Origin: Anaerolineales bacterium | GTDB lineage: Bacteria > Chloroflexota > Anaerolineae > Anaerolineales > Anaerolineaceae | Assembly: GCA_020060485.1 (NCBI GenBank) | Contig: JAGVAB010000053.1 | Location: 1 to 13,329 of the forward strand | Direction of reading: 5' to 3' | Length of the DNA stretch: 13,329 bases | Shown here: positions 1 through 8,899 of the stretch, piece after piece | Layout: the number at the start of each line of letters is the position of its first letter | Position numbering within the stretch: the stretch's first letter is position 1 | The notes under the pieces: generated by a model | What the model was told of the DNA's origin: nothing | What the model saw: the letters and a program-made list of their open reading frames with translations, nothing else | Database searches by the model: none | Program-made: the position numbers and the translations under genes

Positions 1-175
1 CTTCCAAGAGGGCACGCATCAGGATTTCTTCGTTCTTCCAGCGCTCGGTGGCAAAGTCGGAGAATGAAAGCCCAACCTTGATCTTCTCACCACTGGCGGA
101 AGGAGTTTCAGCTTTTGGAGCACAAGCCGAAAGAACAATTGAAAGCAAAATCAAAAACACAACGATCTTTTTCAT
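1..175 (-). CDS. xylF: Xylose ABC transporter substrate-binding lipoprotein, N-terminal part (runs off left edge)
   Basis: This is the first 58 codons of a gene read leftwards out of the window; it is too short to be obvious but is well supported. The start is ATG at 175, preceded by a good ribosome binding site (AGGAGA about 8 nt upstream). The protein opens with a lipoprotein signal peptide: MKK, a hydrophobic stretch of about 12 residues, then the lipobox LSAC with Cys18 as the lipidated residue. After a short linker the mature part begins KIKVGLSFSDFATERW, which resembles the first strand of the XylF-type periplasmic-binding fold (type I, CUT2 family) with its conserved ERW. In that family the protein captures free D-xylose outside the membrane for an XylG/XylH importer, which would lie beyond the left edge. 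It is co-directional with the ROK regulator gene, 157 bp away. The exact sugar is inferred from the family and the xylA/xylR neighbourhood; another pentose is possible. Confidence 0.85.
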   Translation of the reverse strand, partial: MKKIVVFLILLSIVLSACAPKAETPSASGEKIKVGLSFSDFATERWKNEEILMRALLE

Positions 176-332
176 TTTTTTCTTTCTCCTTAACTATCTA
201 TGATTGTTTAATTAACGACACTCTTTGGAGAATTTTGCTTTTCTTTCCTGTTCCTCCTTTCTCTCATCAAAGAATTTCTGTTACATTGTTAAATATCTGC
301 AAAGGCGAATTCTTGTGAAGAGACATAAAAAT

Positions 333-1562
333 TTATTGCGGCTCTGAAAAGATAGCCTGGAAGACTGTTCCAATAGCGCCCATCACACAGGCATTCATTT
401 CATGTTTTGCCAGAATAACTTTCGTTGCCTGCTGGTTGCGAAGCAGTACATTCTCTTTCAGGGTTGAATCAATGATCGCCTCCATATACTCCCAGGCCGT
501 GCTGAGGCTTCCACCAACCAAGACCAATTGGGGATTAAGGATATCGATCAGGGATGCAATACCAACGCCTAGATAATGGGCGACATTCGCCAATGCATCT
601 ATGGCTACCTTGTCGTTCATTTTGACTGCTTCAACTACCATTTCCACGCTTAAAAAAGATGCATCACCTTTGGCAAATTCTTCCAGGATGCTGTTTGCAC
701 CAGATTCAATCGCTTGTTTTATAAAACGATACAATGCCTTTTGGCTTGCCAGTGTCTCCCAACACCCCCGATTGCCGCATGCGCACAACTCGCCATTTGG
801 GTCTATCACGATATGACCGAACTCACCAGCTATGCCAACAGGACCATGAAAAACATGGCCGCTGCGCATGATGCTGCCGCCAAGGCCGACACCGGCGCTG
901 ATATAAAGTACATCTTCTGCCTTGTTCGCTGCGCCAAAATAATACTCGCCCAACAAAGCCATATTGGCTTCATTGTCAACAAAAACAGGAATACCTTTGA
1001 AATGTTTTTCCAGACAGGCCTTTACGGGCAGGTCGCGCCAGCCAAGGTTTGGCGCACACAACAATCTGCCTTCCGCAAACTCTACCAGGCCGGGCAAACC
1101 AACTGCCAGTCCCAGAAATTTGCCTGCGCCTTTTTCATCACAAAAATCGATTGCATCCTTAATTTGTTGGATCAGTTTCTGAAGAATACAATCTGCATCT
1201 TCAGAAGTTTCAATTTTTTGGTACTTCCGGAAAATCTGTCTGGGTTCAAAATCAGTAGCAATTACAAGAATAAAATCTACCCCTACCTCACCACCAACGA
1301 TAAAGCCTGCGGCTGGATTGATGGATAGCATCACCTGCGGCCGTCCCAGACCGCTGCTTGCCACACCAACTTCATGCACATATTTATGGTCAATCAATTC
1401 GTTGACCAGACTGGAGACAGTTGCCTTGTTCAAACCAGTCTTTTCAGCCAGGTTTGAGCGTGAAATCGGCGGCTCTTCGCGAATATAATTCATAATCGCC
1501 GACAGATTGATCTGCCGCAGATAGGCTTGACCACCGGTTTGAAATCTCGATCTTTCAGACAT
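333..1562 (-). CDS. xylR: ROK-family transcriptional regulator, XylR type
   Basis: Cytoplasmic sugar-responsive repressor, 409 aa from ATG 1562. Residues about 16-75 form a winged helix-turn-helix (ISRSNLAEKTGLNKATVSSLV). Residues about 85-400 form the ROK sugar-binding domain. The ROK zinc site is complete: His250 in GEFGH, and Cys260, Cys262 and Cys267 in CACGNRGCWE. ROK sugar kinases have a catalytic Asp in an ENDAN-like motif; here the motif is DNEAN with Glu198 in that place, which fits a non-catalytic regulator. An in-frame TTG at 1592 would add 10 residues, but it has no ribosome binding site; ATG 1562 has only a weak GGA at the right distance, so the start is uncertain. The inverted repeat at 1640-1664, just upstream, looks like a XylR operator and suggests autoregulation. 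Xylose as effector is inferred from that operator and from the xylF and xylA neighbours. Confidence 0.9.
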   Translation of the reverse strand: MSERSRFQTGGQAYLRQINLSAIMNYIREEPPISRSNLAEKTGLNKATVSSLVNELIDHKYVHEVGVASSGLGRPQVMLSINPAAGFIVGGEVGVDFILVIATDFEPRQIFRKYQKIETSEDADCILQKLIQQIKDAIDFCDEKGAGKFLGLAVGLPGLVEFAEGRLLCAPNLGWRDLPVKACLEKHFKGIPVFVDNEANMALLGEYYFGAANKAEDVLYISAGVGLGGSIMRSGHVFHGPVGIAGEFGHIVIDPNGELCACGNRGCWETLASQKALYRFIKQAIESGANSILEEFAKGDASFLSVEMVVEAVKMNDKVAIDALANVAHYLGVGIASLIDILNPQLVLVGGSLSTAWEYMEAIIDSTLKENVLLRNQQATKVILAKHEMNACVMGAIGTVFQAIFSEPQ

Positions 1563-1639
1563 AGAAAAATCCAAAGCCTTTTCAACTGACAAAAGAGTAA
1601 ACGGATTCAGTATTTCATACAGATAAAGGGGGAAAACAA

Positions 1640-1664
1640 TTAGCTTGTTGTCGCAACAAACTGA
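1640..1664. promoter_or_regulatory. Candidate XylR operator (25-bp inverted repeat)
   Basis: The plus strand reads TTAGCTTGTTG, then tcg, then CAACAAACTGA. The arms pair at 9 of 11 positions. From memory, the Bacillus xyl operator has arms TTAGTTTGTTT and GCAACAAACTAA around GG; aligned to it, 20 of 25 positions agree. The site lies 78-102 bp upstream of the ROK regulator start on the minus strand, the place expected for autoregulation. I did not find a convincing -35/-10 pair beside it, so the promoter it would control is not defined. Confidence 0.7.
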
Positions 1665-1856
1665 CCACAGATCGTCCTTACGTGTTTATCAAGAAGCGAT
1701 TCGTTTGTTGATTTCATCAACTTTTCCGCTCTGCGCTGCCTGATAAATACCGGTTGTTCTCTCTGAATTACCTCGGCATCAATTCCTGCCAACCCATAAA
1801 CCTCTAGCAAATACATAATAAAGAATAATGTGAAAGAACTCGTCCATCGCGCCGTT

Positions 1857-4175
1857 TTAATCAACGCTGACAGGGCAGACAAACACCCTGTCTTGCACGA
1901 TCATCTTTTCTTCTCCGCTGATCTTAAATTCCCCCTGTAAACGAATATCTGCAGAAGAACTTCCCACCATGACTTCGATCAACCCGGATTCAACCACCAG
2001 CTCCAAATCGTTATTGTAAAAAGCAAGCTGATCGACTGGGAGATGGAAGGTGATTGTTGCCTGCTCGCCTGGATTCAAGGTTAGGCGCTGATACCCTTTC
2101 AATTCTTTGTGGGGGCGCGGTGTGGAAGCAAATTTGTCGTGAATATACAACTGCACGACTTCATCCCCGGTTGTCGCTCCCGTGTTCTTTACCTTAAAAG
2201 AGATGTCCACCTGCTCGCCTGATGCCGCCTGTGGCTGCTTGATCTCAAGATCAGCATATTCAAAGGTCGTGTAACTGAGTCCGTGGCCAAATGGATACAG
2301 GGGAGTCACTTTTTCGGTAACATAATCGCCATACCAGTGAGATTTCATTCCAGATATTTTGGCGTTATAAAAGATTGGGATCTGACCGACAGAGCGGGGG
2401 AATGTAATGGGCAATTTCCCGCCAGGAACAGCATCACCAAACAGTACATCAGCCAGTGCAGCGCCGCCTTCTTCGCCTGGCAGCCAGGCCTCCAAAATCG
2501 CATCAGCGTTTTCTGCCAGCCAGGGAATGGCATAAGGACGCCCGTTGATCAGTACGATGACAACCGGTTTGCCGGTTGCCACAACTGCTCGCGCCAGTTC
2601 CTCCTGAACTCCTGGCAACTTCAGATCTGACGCGTCTCGCGTTTCGCCGGTCGTACACGACATCACCAATCCGGAGCGGTCTCCCAACACCAGCACGACC
2701 GCATCCGCTTGTTGCGCAACACTGACCGCTTGTTCAAAGCCGGAAACATCATCGCTGAGGGTATCGCAACCCTTGGCATATAGAACTTTCGTTTCGGCAG
2801 AAACAGCCGTGCGAATGCCATCCAAAACTGTTGTTACCAGAATGCCCCTGCGGGCCAGGTCTTCAAAATCCTCATTCAGAATTGCAGCGTTTTCAGGAGC
2901 CTGAAACTGTAATAACTGGCTCATTGCCGCATAGGAATAATCGCCAAGCTGGTTACGCCCACAGTCCGCGTTGGGGCCAATCACTGCAAGGGTGTTGACT
3001 GTTTTCCTGAGCGGAAGCAGGCCATCATTTTTCAACAGTACCATGCTCTGGCAGGCAATTTTACGGGCAAGTGCACGTTGCTCAACAGTTTCAAATACTT
3101 CCAGTACCTGCCCTTCATCCACATAGGGGTTTTCGAACAGGCCCAGTTCCATTTTTTTGCTCAAATGTCGTTTGACGGCTGTATCGACGAATTCAAGATC
3201 GATCTCGCCAATTTCCAAAGCCAGTTTCAATGGCTCGCCAAAACAAACCACGGTTGGCAGTTCAACATCAATGCCTGCACGCAGTGCCATGCAAGCCGCG
3301 CGGGCAGGGTCAGTGGCCACATAATGAAAATTGTGCAGCATGATGACGGCCTCGTAATCAGAAACCACAAGCCCCTCAAAGCCAAGTTTTCCGCGCAGCA
3401 AATCTGTCATGATTTGCCGAGAAGCCGCCACGACTTCCCCATCCAGTTCAGGGTAGGCATTCATTATCGCTGCCAGCCCTGCATCCCGAATGGCTGCCTG
3501 GAATGGGGCCAGATAGACGTCATAAACTTCCCGCAGTCCCATGTGAACGGGAGCACAGTTCAGGCCTCCCTGTGACATGCTGTGACCGATAAAATGTTTG
3601 CCGGTTGCCATGACACCCTTTGATAAATCCGGGGTTTGCAACCCATTAATATATGCCATTCCAAAATGACTCACAAGGGTGGGGTCTTCACCGAAAGTTT
3701 CCTCCACCCGGCCCCAGCGGGGATCGCGGGCAACATCCAGCACTGGCGCCAGGCCTAGCCGCGCCCCTATGGCCAGCATTTGTCGGCGAATCACCCCTGT
3801 CATCTGTTCGGCAAGTTCAGGCTGGAACGTACTGGCCAAACCCAACATCTGTGGGTATGTGGACCCCCCCAGCATATTTACGCCCGAGCAACATTCCTCA
3901 TGAATGATTGCCGGGATACCGAGACGTGTTTTTTCCACAAGAAACTTCTGCACACTATTGGACGCCTTGGCTGCATTCACAGGATCATAGGTGGTTACAC
4001 CAGCCAGGCGGGAGATCTGTCCAAGCCCATGATGAAGTTTCTCGGCAGTTTTTTCCCAGTCAAGAACGCCATCGGTTTGAAGATCATACATCCAATAAGA
4101 GCCAATCTGGGCAAGTTTCTCGTCCAGGGTCATTTGAGCAAGTAATTTTTCTACACGTCTTTCAGTGAAATCCAT
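1857..4175 (-). CDS. Glycoside hydrolase family 3, probable intracellular beta-xylosidase/beta-glucosidase
   Basis: A 772-aa retaining glycosidase that removes single sugars from the non-reducing ends of oligosaccharides. It has the full GH3 layout. The TIM-barrel domain (about 10-345) contains RDPRWGRVEETFGED (150-164), KHF (193-195) and the nucleophile Asp273 in GLVVSDYEAV. The alpha/beta sandwich domain (about 375-600) has Glu511 in TTGETRD as the likely acid/base. A fibronectin III-like domain (about 670-745) contains DEVVQLYIHD and RPHKELKGYQR. There is no signal peptide, so it should act in the cytoplasm on imported sugars. The ATG at 4175 lies 22 bp after the xylA stop, so the two are co-transcribed; its ribosome binding site is weak. 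It is the last gene of the operon. Members of this family act on xylosides, glucosides or arabinosides; xylo-oligosaccharides are inferred from the neighbours. Confidence 0.93.
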   Translation of the reverse strand: MDFTERRVEKLLAQMTLDEKLAQIGSYWMYDLQTDGVLDWEKTAEKLHHGLGQISRLAGVTTYDPVNAAKASNSVQKFLVEKTRLGIPAIIHEECCSGVNMLGGSTYPQMLGLASTFQPELAEQMTGVIRRQMLAIGARLGLAPVLDVARDPRWGRVEETFGEDPTLVSHFGMAYINGLQTPDLSKGVMATGKHFIGHSMSQGGLNCAPVHMGLREVYDVYLAPFQAAIRDAGLAAIMNAYPELDGEVVAASRQIMTDLLRGKLGFEGLVVSDYEAVIMLHNFHYVATDPARAACMALRAGIDVELPTVVCFGEPLKLALEIGEIDLEFVDTAVKRHLSKKMELGLFENPYVDEGQVLEVFETVEQRALARKIACQSMVLLKNDGLLPLRKTVNTLAVIGPNADCGRNQLGDYSYAAMSQLLQFQAPENAAILNEDFEDLARRGILVTTVLDGIRTAVSAETKVLYAKGCDTLSDDVSGFEQAVSVAQQADAVVLVLGDRSGLVMSCTTGETRDASDLKLPGVQEELARAVVATGKPVVIVLINGRPYAIPWLAENADAILEAWLPGEEGGAALADVLFGDAVPGGKLPITFPRSVGQIPIFYNAKISGMKSHWYGDYVTEKVTPLYPFGHGLSYTTFEYADLEIKQPQAASGEQVDISFKVKNTGATTGDEVVQLYIHDKFASTPRPHKELKGYQRLTLNPGEQATITFHLPVDQLAFYNNDLELVVESGLIEVMVGSSSADIRLQGEFKISGEEKMIVQDRVFVCPVSVD

Positions 4176-4197
4176 ATTTATCTCTTAGCCTCGATGA

Positions 4198-5364
4198 TTA
4201 TTGCATCCCCAATAACAACTCCAGCGTCAATTGGTCAATACGCTCGTAGCTGAAACCGCGTCCAGCCAGCCCTGTCCGATCAAAATTCTCAGCCTTTAGT
4301 GCAGCCGCCTTTTGTGACGAATACTTTCCGCTGAAATTCTCCATTGAGCCATCGTCAGCATTGATCTCTGCCACCAAAGCCTGGATCTCTGCATTGGCAT
4401 TCCATTGGGCGGCCTTCTCTTTGAGAATCAAATACATGCGCATACAGCCGCGCGCAAAATCTTTCACACCTTCATAATCTTCGGTGCGGTATGCGTGTGC
4501 ATCAAAATGCCGACTGCCATCATATCCATAATCTTCCAAAAGCTTGACAAGGAAGAAAGCGCTTTTCAGATTTACCGAACCAAAACGGAAATCCTGATCA
4601 TAGCGGCCAAAAGCCTGGTCATTCAGATCAATATGGAATAACTTTCCCGATTCCAGCGCCTGGGCGACTCCGTGGGTGAAATTCAGTCCAGCCATATGTT
4701 CATGTGCAACTTCTGGATTAACACCAACCATTTCGGGGTGATCCAGCGTTTCGATGAAAGCCAACATATGCCCTGTTGTTGGATTGTACATATCGCCCCG
4801 CGGTTCATTTGGTTTGGCCTCAAGCGCAAATTTCATACCGTATTCCTGATCCAGAACATATTCGCAAAGGAAGTTCATCGCTTCGCGCGATCGTTTGATA
4901 GCCGTGATCGGATCTTTGGAAGCATCGGTTTCTACGCCCTCGCGGCCGCCCCAGAATACATACACCTTTGCGCCGAACTCTGCCCCCAGGTCAATTGCCT
5001 TCATTGTCTTTTGCAATGCGAATGAACGGACTTTCGGATCGTTGGAAGTAAAAGCTCCATCCTTGAAAACCGGATCGGAAAACAGATTGGTGGTGGCCAT
5101 GGGAACAACAAGGCCGGTATCTTCAAGCGCGCGGCGAAAATCTCGTTTAATGGCATCTGCTTCTGATTGGGTTGCATCAATTGGGATCAAATCGTTATCA
5201 TGGAAATTGACGCCATATGCGCCGACCTCGTCCAATAAGTACACCAATTCAGCAGGTGATTTGGCCGCACGAACAGGACCTCCAAACGGGTCACTTCCTC
5301 TGGAACCAACTGTCCATAGTCCGAATGTGAATTTATGTTCAGGTTTTGGAAATAAGTCTTTCAT
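4198..5364 (-). CDS. xylA: Xylose isomerase (class I)
   Basis: Converts D-xylose to D-xylulose in the cytoplasm, the first step of isomerase-type xylose catabolism. It has 388 aa, the size of the short (class I, Streptomyces/Actinoplanes-like) isomerases. All the known active-site residues are present, each one number higher than in the Streptomyces enzyme: His55 and Asp58 (FHDND), Trp138 (VFWGGREG), Glu182 and Lys184 ([12 protein letters not shown]), Glu218 and His221 (NPEVAHEH), Asp246 (HIDLND), Asp256, Asp258 and Asp288 ([10 protein letters not shown]). The ATG at 5364 has a strong ribosome binding site, GGAGGAG. It lies between the GH43 gene (33 bp upstream) and the GH3 gene (22 bp downstream), so the enzymes that release xylose are made together with the one that uses it. 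The usual partner, xylulokinase, is not in the window. Confidence 0.98.
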   Translation of the reverse strand: MKDLFPKPEHKFTFGLWTVGSRGSDPFGGPVRAAKSPAELVYLLDEVGAYGVNFHDNDLIPIDATQSEADAIKRDFRRALEDTGLVVPMATTNLFSDPVFKDGAFTSNDPKVRSFALQKTMKAIDLGAEFGAKVYVFWGGREGVETDASKDPITAIKRSREAMNFLCEYVLDQEYGMKFALEAKPNEPRGDMYNPTTGHMLAFIETLDHPEMVGVNPEVAHEHMAGLNFTHGVAQALESGKLFHIDLNDQAFGRYDQDFRFGSVNLKSAFFLVKLLEDYGYDGSRHFDAHAYRTEDYEGVKDFARGCMRMYLILKEKAAQWNANAEIQALVAEINADDGSMENFSGKYSSQKAAALKAENFDRTGLAGRGFSYERIDQLTLELLLGMQ

Positions 5365-5397
5365 GATTCTCCTCCAAAAAGCAGATTATTAAGGTGT

Positions 5398-6999
5398 TCA
5401 GATAACAGTTCGTATTTCGGATTGTTCTTGTCGTTCTGGTTCTTCTGTAAGTTCAACATACTCAAACCAGTCAAAATCTGCCTGATTTGAGCTGGGTTTT
5501 CCATTACTACTGGCATACATACCAATATATGCGCCCAAAAAGCCACCGGCAACGGGCGTACTTAATATCCGCCCATCAACATCCCCGGCTAATTTTTGCC
5601 ATTCATGTGGTGCCTCGGAATAATAGAATTGATGGGCTTGCTCAACCGCCTCAATTTTTAAATAGAAGCGCTCAGCTGACACAGCCTGTTGAGAGATCAA
5701 CTCTTCCTTTCCCGCTGCTCGACGGATCAATTGCAGCACTGGCCCGCCGCGGTCTGTAACCACGAACAGGAAATGAAAATCATTATTCTGGATCAATGCA
5801 AGTCCTGCACATTCATTCTCACTCTGGGGAAGAAATTCCATAGCTGTTGTGGCTCGAAAGCAAATGTGCTGTTGTCGTCTGGCTACCAAACTTGGATTGC
5901 TCAATTCTGCCAATCTTTGGGGACGCAAATGCAAACGTAAATATCCTGGTTTCTCATTCAGACTGAGGTACTCTTCAGGAGAGGTGCGTAGAAAATTCCA
6001 GTGCAAGGCAAGCGGTGGACCTTCAAAATCTTCGCGAGATGGAGTCACCGGCCACGGACTTGTAGGCAGGTTCGGAGCCGGATATTCAAATTCCACGCGA
6101 CCCGTTCCCGGACTGACAACGGGCCATTCTTCTTCCCAACGTACTGGCGCAATAAATGTTTCCCGCCCAAGGTTGTAAAAATAACCCCCGTAAGGCCGCA
6201 TGGCCAACAATACCATCCACCATTCACCGGATGGTGTATCAACCAGATCTGCATGGCCTGTTCCGACAATTGGATAATCCTGCCCCAGATGGCGGTGGGT
6301 CAGAATCGGATTGCGCAAATTCACTTCGTATGGTCCGGTAATTTTATGGCTGCGGGCAATTGTGACTGCATGATTGTGTGCGGTTCCACCTTCGGCGATC
6401 ATCAGGTAATACCAATCAGCAATCTTGTAAATGTGCGGCGCTTCTGCCCACACGGCACGCTTGAATGCCCCGTCCCACAACACATGCTTTTCGCCGATCA
6501 ACTGCATGTTGATTATGTCAAGCTCTTGCAGCCAGATCTCCGTATGCCCTTCATGTTGACTTTGTTCAGCCATTCGGTTGCCAGTGAACCACACCCGCCC
6601 ATCGTCATCGAAGAACAGCGATGGGTCAAATCCAGGGGCGTCGTCCAGCCAATGCGGTTCAGACCAAGGCCCTGCTGGATTTGTCGCTGTAACAATGAAA
6701 TTGCCCGATCTGGTTTTTCCATCCACCAGTGTATTGGCCACATAGAAAACACCATCAGAATAACGGATGGTGGGCGCATATAATCCGCCAGACGAGCGTA
6801 TTCCTTCCAGGGGGAGTTGAGATTTCCGTTCCAGCACATGACCGATTTGCTGCCAATGCACCAGATCTCGGCTGTGGAAAATGGGCAGGCCGGGAAAATA
6901 TTCGAATGTGGAGGTGACCAGATAATAATCTTCGCCCACGCGACAAATCGAGGGGTCTGGATAAAAACCTGGCAGGATCGGGTTACGGATCATATTCAC
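5398..6999 (-). CDS. Glycoside hydrolase family 43 beta-xylosidase
   Basis: A 533-aa inverting glycosidase that releases xylose from xylo-oligosaccharides. The N-terminal five-bladed propeller (about 1-310) starts RNPILPGFYPDPSI and has the three catalytic acids at spacings typical of the family: Asp15 (general base, PDPS), Asp125 (pKa modulator, FDPSLFF) and Glu186 (general acid, WAEAPHIYK). The C-terminal part (about 320-515) looks like the concanavalin-like beta-sandwich of long GH43 beta-xylosidases (GH43_11 type), ending in DFDWFEY. A charged tail of about 18 residues follows. There is no signal peptide, so it is cytoplasmic. The chosen start is GTG 6999, with AAGGG 11 nt upstream; ATG 6993 would remove two residues. 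It follows the permease stop by 7 bp. Some members also act on alpha-arabinofuranosides, which cannot be excluded. Confidence 0.95.
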   Translation of the reverse strand: MNMIRNPILPGFYPDPSICRVGEDYYLVTSTFEYFPGLPIFHSRDLVHWQQIGHVLERKSQLPLEGIRSSGGLYAPTIRYSDGVFYVANTLVDGKTRSGNFIVTATNPAGPWSEPHWLDDAPGFDPSLFFDDDGRVWFTGNRMAEQSQHEGHTEIWLQELDIINMQLIGEKHVLWDGAFKRAVWAEAPHIYKIADWYYLMIAEGGTAHNHAVTIARSHKITGPYEVNLRNPILTHRHLGQDYPIVGTGHADLVDTPSGEWWMVLLAMRPYGGYFYNLGRETFIAPVRWEEEWPVVSPGTGRVEFEYPAPNLPTSPWPVTPSREDFEGPPLALHWNFLRTSPEEYLSLNEKPGYLRLHLRPQRLAELSNPSLVARRQQHICFRATTAMEFLPQSENECAGLALIQNNDFHFLFVVTDRGGPVLQLIRRAAGKEELISQQAVSAERFYLKIEAVEQAHQFYYSEAPHEWQKLAGDVDGRILSTPVAGGFLGAYIGMYASSNGKPSSNQADFDWFEYVELTEEPERQEQSEIRTVI

Positions 7000-7006
7000 C
7001 GGTTCA

Positions 7007-7876
7007 TTAGCCCTTGAGTGCGCCAGCTGTCAAACCGGCTACAATCTGCCGTTCGGCAAAAATATAAAAGATGATGGTCGGTATGGCAGACAAAGCGACA
7101 AAAGCCGAGACCAATGCCAGATCCTGCCCGTATTGCCCTTGAAATTGCATCGTGCCCAATGGCAAAGTCCAGAGTTTATCACTGTTCAATACAACAAGGG
7201 GAACAAGCAAATCATTCCAACTGACGATCATGGCCAATACTGCAACTGCTGCCAAAGCCGGGCGCACCAGCGGAAGCATGATCCGCCAGAAGAAATCAAA
7301 ATCGGTACAGCCATCAATGTAGGCAGCATCCTGCAGTTCTGCCGGGACGGCGGTAAAAAACCCCCGCAAGATCATGATATTGCCCGATAACTGGAATGCA
7401 ATCTGCACGGCGATGACACCCCACAGGCTGTCGATCATGTCGATCCCGATCTGGTCCATCTGGCGCAGCACGAAATAGACAGGCAGAATAGCGACATTGA
7501 TCGGGAACATGAGGCCCAGCGAGAACAGAGTGAAAAAGAAATTCTTTCCCCAAAATTCCAGCCGCGCAAAAACAAAAGCAGCCAAACCGCAAACAATGAT
7601 CACTCCAGCTGTGGATGCCACCATGACAATCAAGCTGTTCCGTAACATTGACCAAAACGCTGGCTGGCCCAATATCAGGCGGATATTACCCCAGTTCGGG
7701 GGATTGGGAATGGAGTAAGGTTGCGAATACATCTGACCGGTCGTCTTCACGCTGCCAAAGAGCAGGATCACGATTGGCACAAAAATCAGAACTGCAACAA
7801 TGGAGAGAACAAGGTACTGAAAGAACCTTGGCAATATTTTTTGTTTCAAGTGCGGTAATGAATCAAAGATTTTCAT
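7007..7876 (-). CDS. Carbohydrate ABC transporter permease, MalG-like (CUT1)
   Basis: Integral membrane subunit (289 aa) of an oligosaccharide importer. A first membrane helix lies at about 20-41, followed by an external loop and further hydrophobic segments at about 78-104, 113-137, 150-170 and 205-222, and near 255-275. The cytoplasmic EAA loop, which docks the ATPase, starts at Glu180 (ELQDAAYIDG) and ends in LPLVRP. The ATG at 7876 has AAGGA as ribosome binding site. It starts 13 bp after the stop of the other permease, with which it should pair. No ATPase gene accompanies it, as is usual where one shared MsmK/UgpC-type ATPase serves several CUT1 systems. The substrate is most likely xylo-oligosaccharides, judged from the enzymes downstream. 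Confidence 0.95.
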   Translation of the reverse strand: MKIFDSLPHLKQKILPRFFQYLVLSIVAVLIFVPIVILLFGSVKTTGQMYSQPYSIPNPPNWGNIRLILGQPAFWSMLRNSLIVMVASTAGVIIVCGLAAFVFARLEFWGKNFFFTLFSLGLMFPINVAILPVYFVLRQMDQIGIDMIDSLWGVIAVQIAFQLSGNIMILRGFFTAVPAELQDAAYIDGCTDFDFFWRIMLPLVRPALAAVAVLAMIVSWNDLLVPLVVLNSDKLWTLPLGTMQFQGQYGQDLALVSAFVALSAIPTIIFYIFAERQIVAGLTAGALKG

Positions 7877-7889
7877 GAATGCATCCTTT

Positions 7890-8837
7890 TTAAAGGCCGG
7901 TCAGGTAATCAGGCTTGCGGGTGAGATGCCGGTAGATCAACGAAAAAATCAGACAGAACAGGAACATGATGATCGCCACTGCAGAACCATAGCCAAGCTT
8001 GAAACGCACAAAGCCAAACCGATACATATATGTCGCCAACACCTCACTTGCGTTGACCGGACCGCCCTTGGTCATGATCCAGACCAGAATGAATTGCTGA
8101 ATCGAGCCAAGTACAGACATATAAACAGAAGTGCGAATCGTGCTGCTTAGCAGCGGCAAAGTGATGTAAAAGAAATTTTGAAAAGCGGATGCGCCATCCA
8201 TGCGGCCAGCTTCTTCAATCTCTGTGGGTATATTCTGAAGGCCGGTCAAATATAAGAGCATATGAAAGCCAAAGTATTTCCACGTCAAGGCAATAAAGAC
8301 CGCAAATAAAACAACATTTATGTCGCCAAGCCAGGCCACCGGTTTTACGCCGGGTATCAATACCAAAACGGCATTCAGAAAACCGCGTTGCGGGTCAGGA
8401 TTATAGAGCAGCATCCACATAATAGCGGTATTGACTTCGGAAAGAACATAGGGCAGGAAGAAAATAGTGCGAAACAAGGCGCGCCCCGGCAGATTGCGCC
8501 CCACCAATACCGCCAAAGCCAACGCCAAAGGTAGCTGCGCTCCTAGAGAGAACACAATGATCATGAGAACATTTCTGATCGCTTTTAGAAACACTTGATC
8601 TGTCAGGATGTCTTTGTAATTTTCCAACCCGACCATATCCACAGCGGGGCCAAGGCCGTTCCAATCAAACAAACTATAATAAGCCGAGCGAAAAATGGGA
8701 TAAATAACAAAAAGCAGAAAGAGAACAAGAGCAGGCAACAGGAAAAGAATGATGACCAAACGATCTTGAGGCTGGCGTGCAGAACTTGTGGCGCGCTTTG
8801 ATTTTAGGATGTTTGGTATAGCAGGAATCGTTTGCAT
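7890..8837 (-). CDS. Carbohydrate ABC transporter permease, MalF/UgpA-like (CUT1)
   Basis: Partner membrane subunit, 315 aa. A basic cytoplasmic N-terminus (about 1-26) is followed by a membrane helix at 27-50 and further segments at about 88-113, 121-145, 172-197, 232-255 and 280-303. The EAA loop begins at Glu208 (EEAGRMDGAS) and ends in ITLPLL. The ATG at 8837 has only a purine-rich stretch (AAGAGAAAGAG) in place of a strong ribosome binding site. About 180 bp of stem-loop DNA separates it from the binding-protein gene upstream, an arrangement that often lets the binding protein be made in excess over the permeases. It is followed 13 bp later by the MalG-like gene. Confidence 0.95.
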   Translation of the reverse strand: MQTIPAIPNILKSKRATSSARQPQDRLVIILFLLPALVLFLLFVIYPIFRSAYYSLFDWNGLGPAVDMVGLENYKDILTDQVFLKAIRNVLMIIVFSLGAQLPLALALAVLVGRNLPGRALFRTIFFLPYVLSEVNTAIMWMLLYNPDPQRGFLNAVLVLIPGVKPVAWLGDINVVLFAVFIALTWKYFGFHMLLYLTGLQNIPTEIEEAGRMDGASAFQNFFYITLPLLSSTIRTSVYMSVLGSIQQFILVWIMTKGGPVNASEVLATYMYRFGFVRFKLGYGSAVAIIMFLFCLIFSLIYRHLTRKPDYLTGL

Positions 8838-8899
8838 AAAAAACTCTTTCTCTTATCAATATTCGGCAGCTACATTCGCAAATGGGGTTTCCGAATAAT

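Noticed and set aside
714..1328. 204-codon plus-strand reading frame
   Set aside because: It is antisense to the ROK regulator gene, whose motifs are complete.
1640..1882. 80-codon minus-strand reading frame overlapping the GH3 stop
   Set aside because: It starts inside the GH3 gene without a ribosome binding site, ends inside the XylR-like operator, and resembles no family I recognise.
6001..6783. 260-codon plus-strand reading frame
   Set aside because: It lies wholly antisense to the well-supported GH43 gene; its composition, rich in Cys, His and Trp, is that of a shadow frame.
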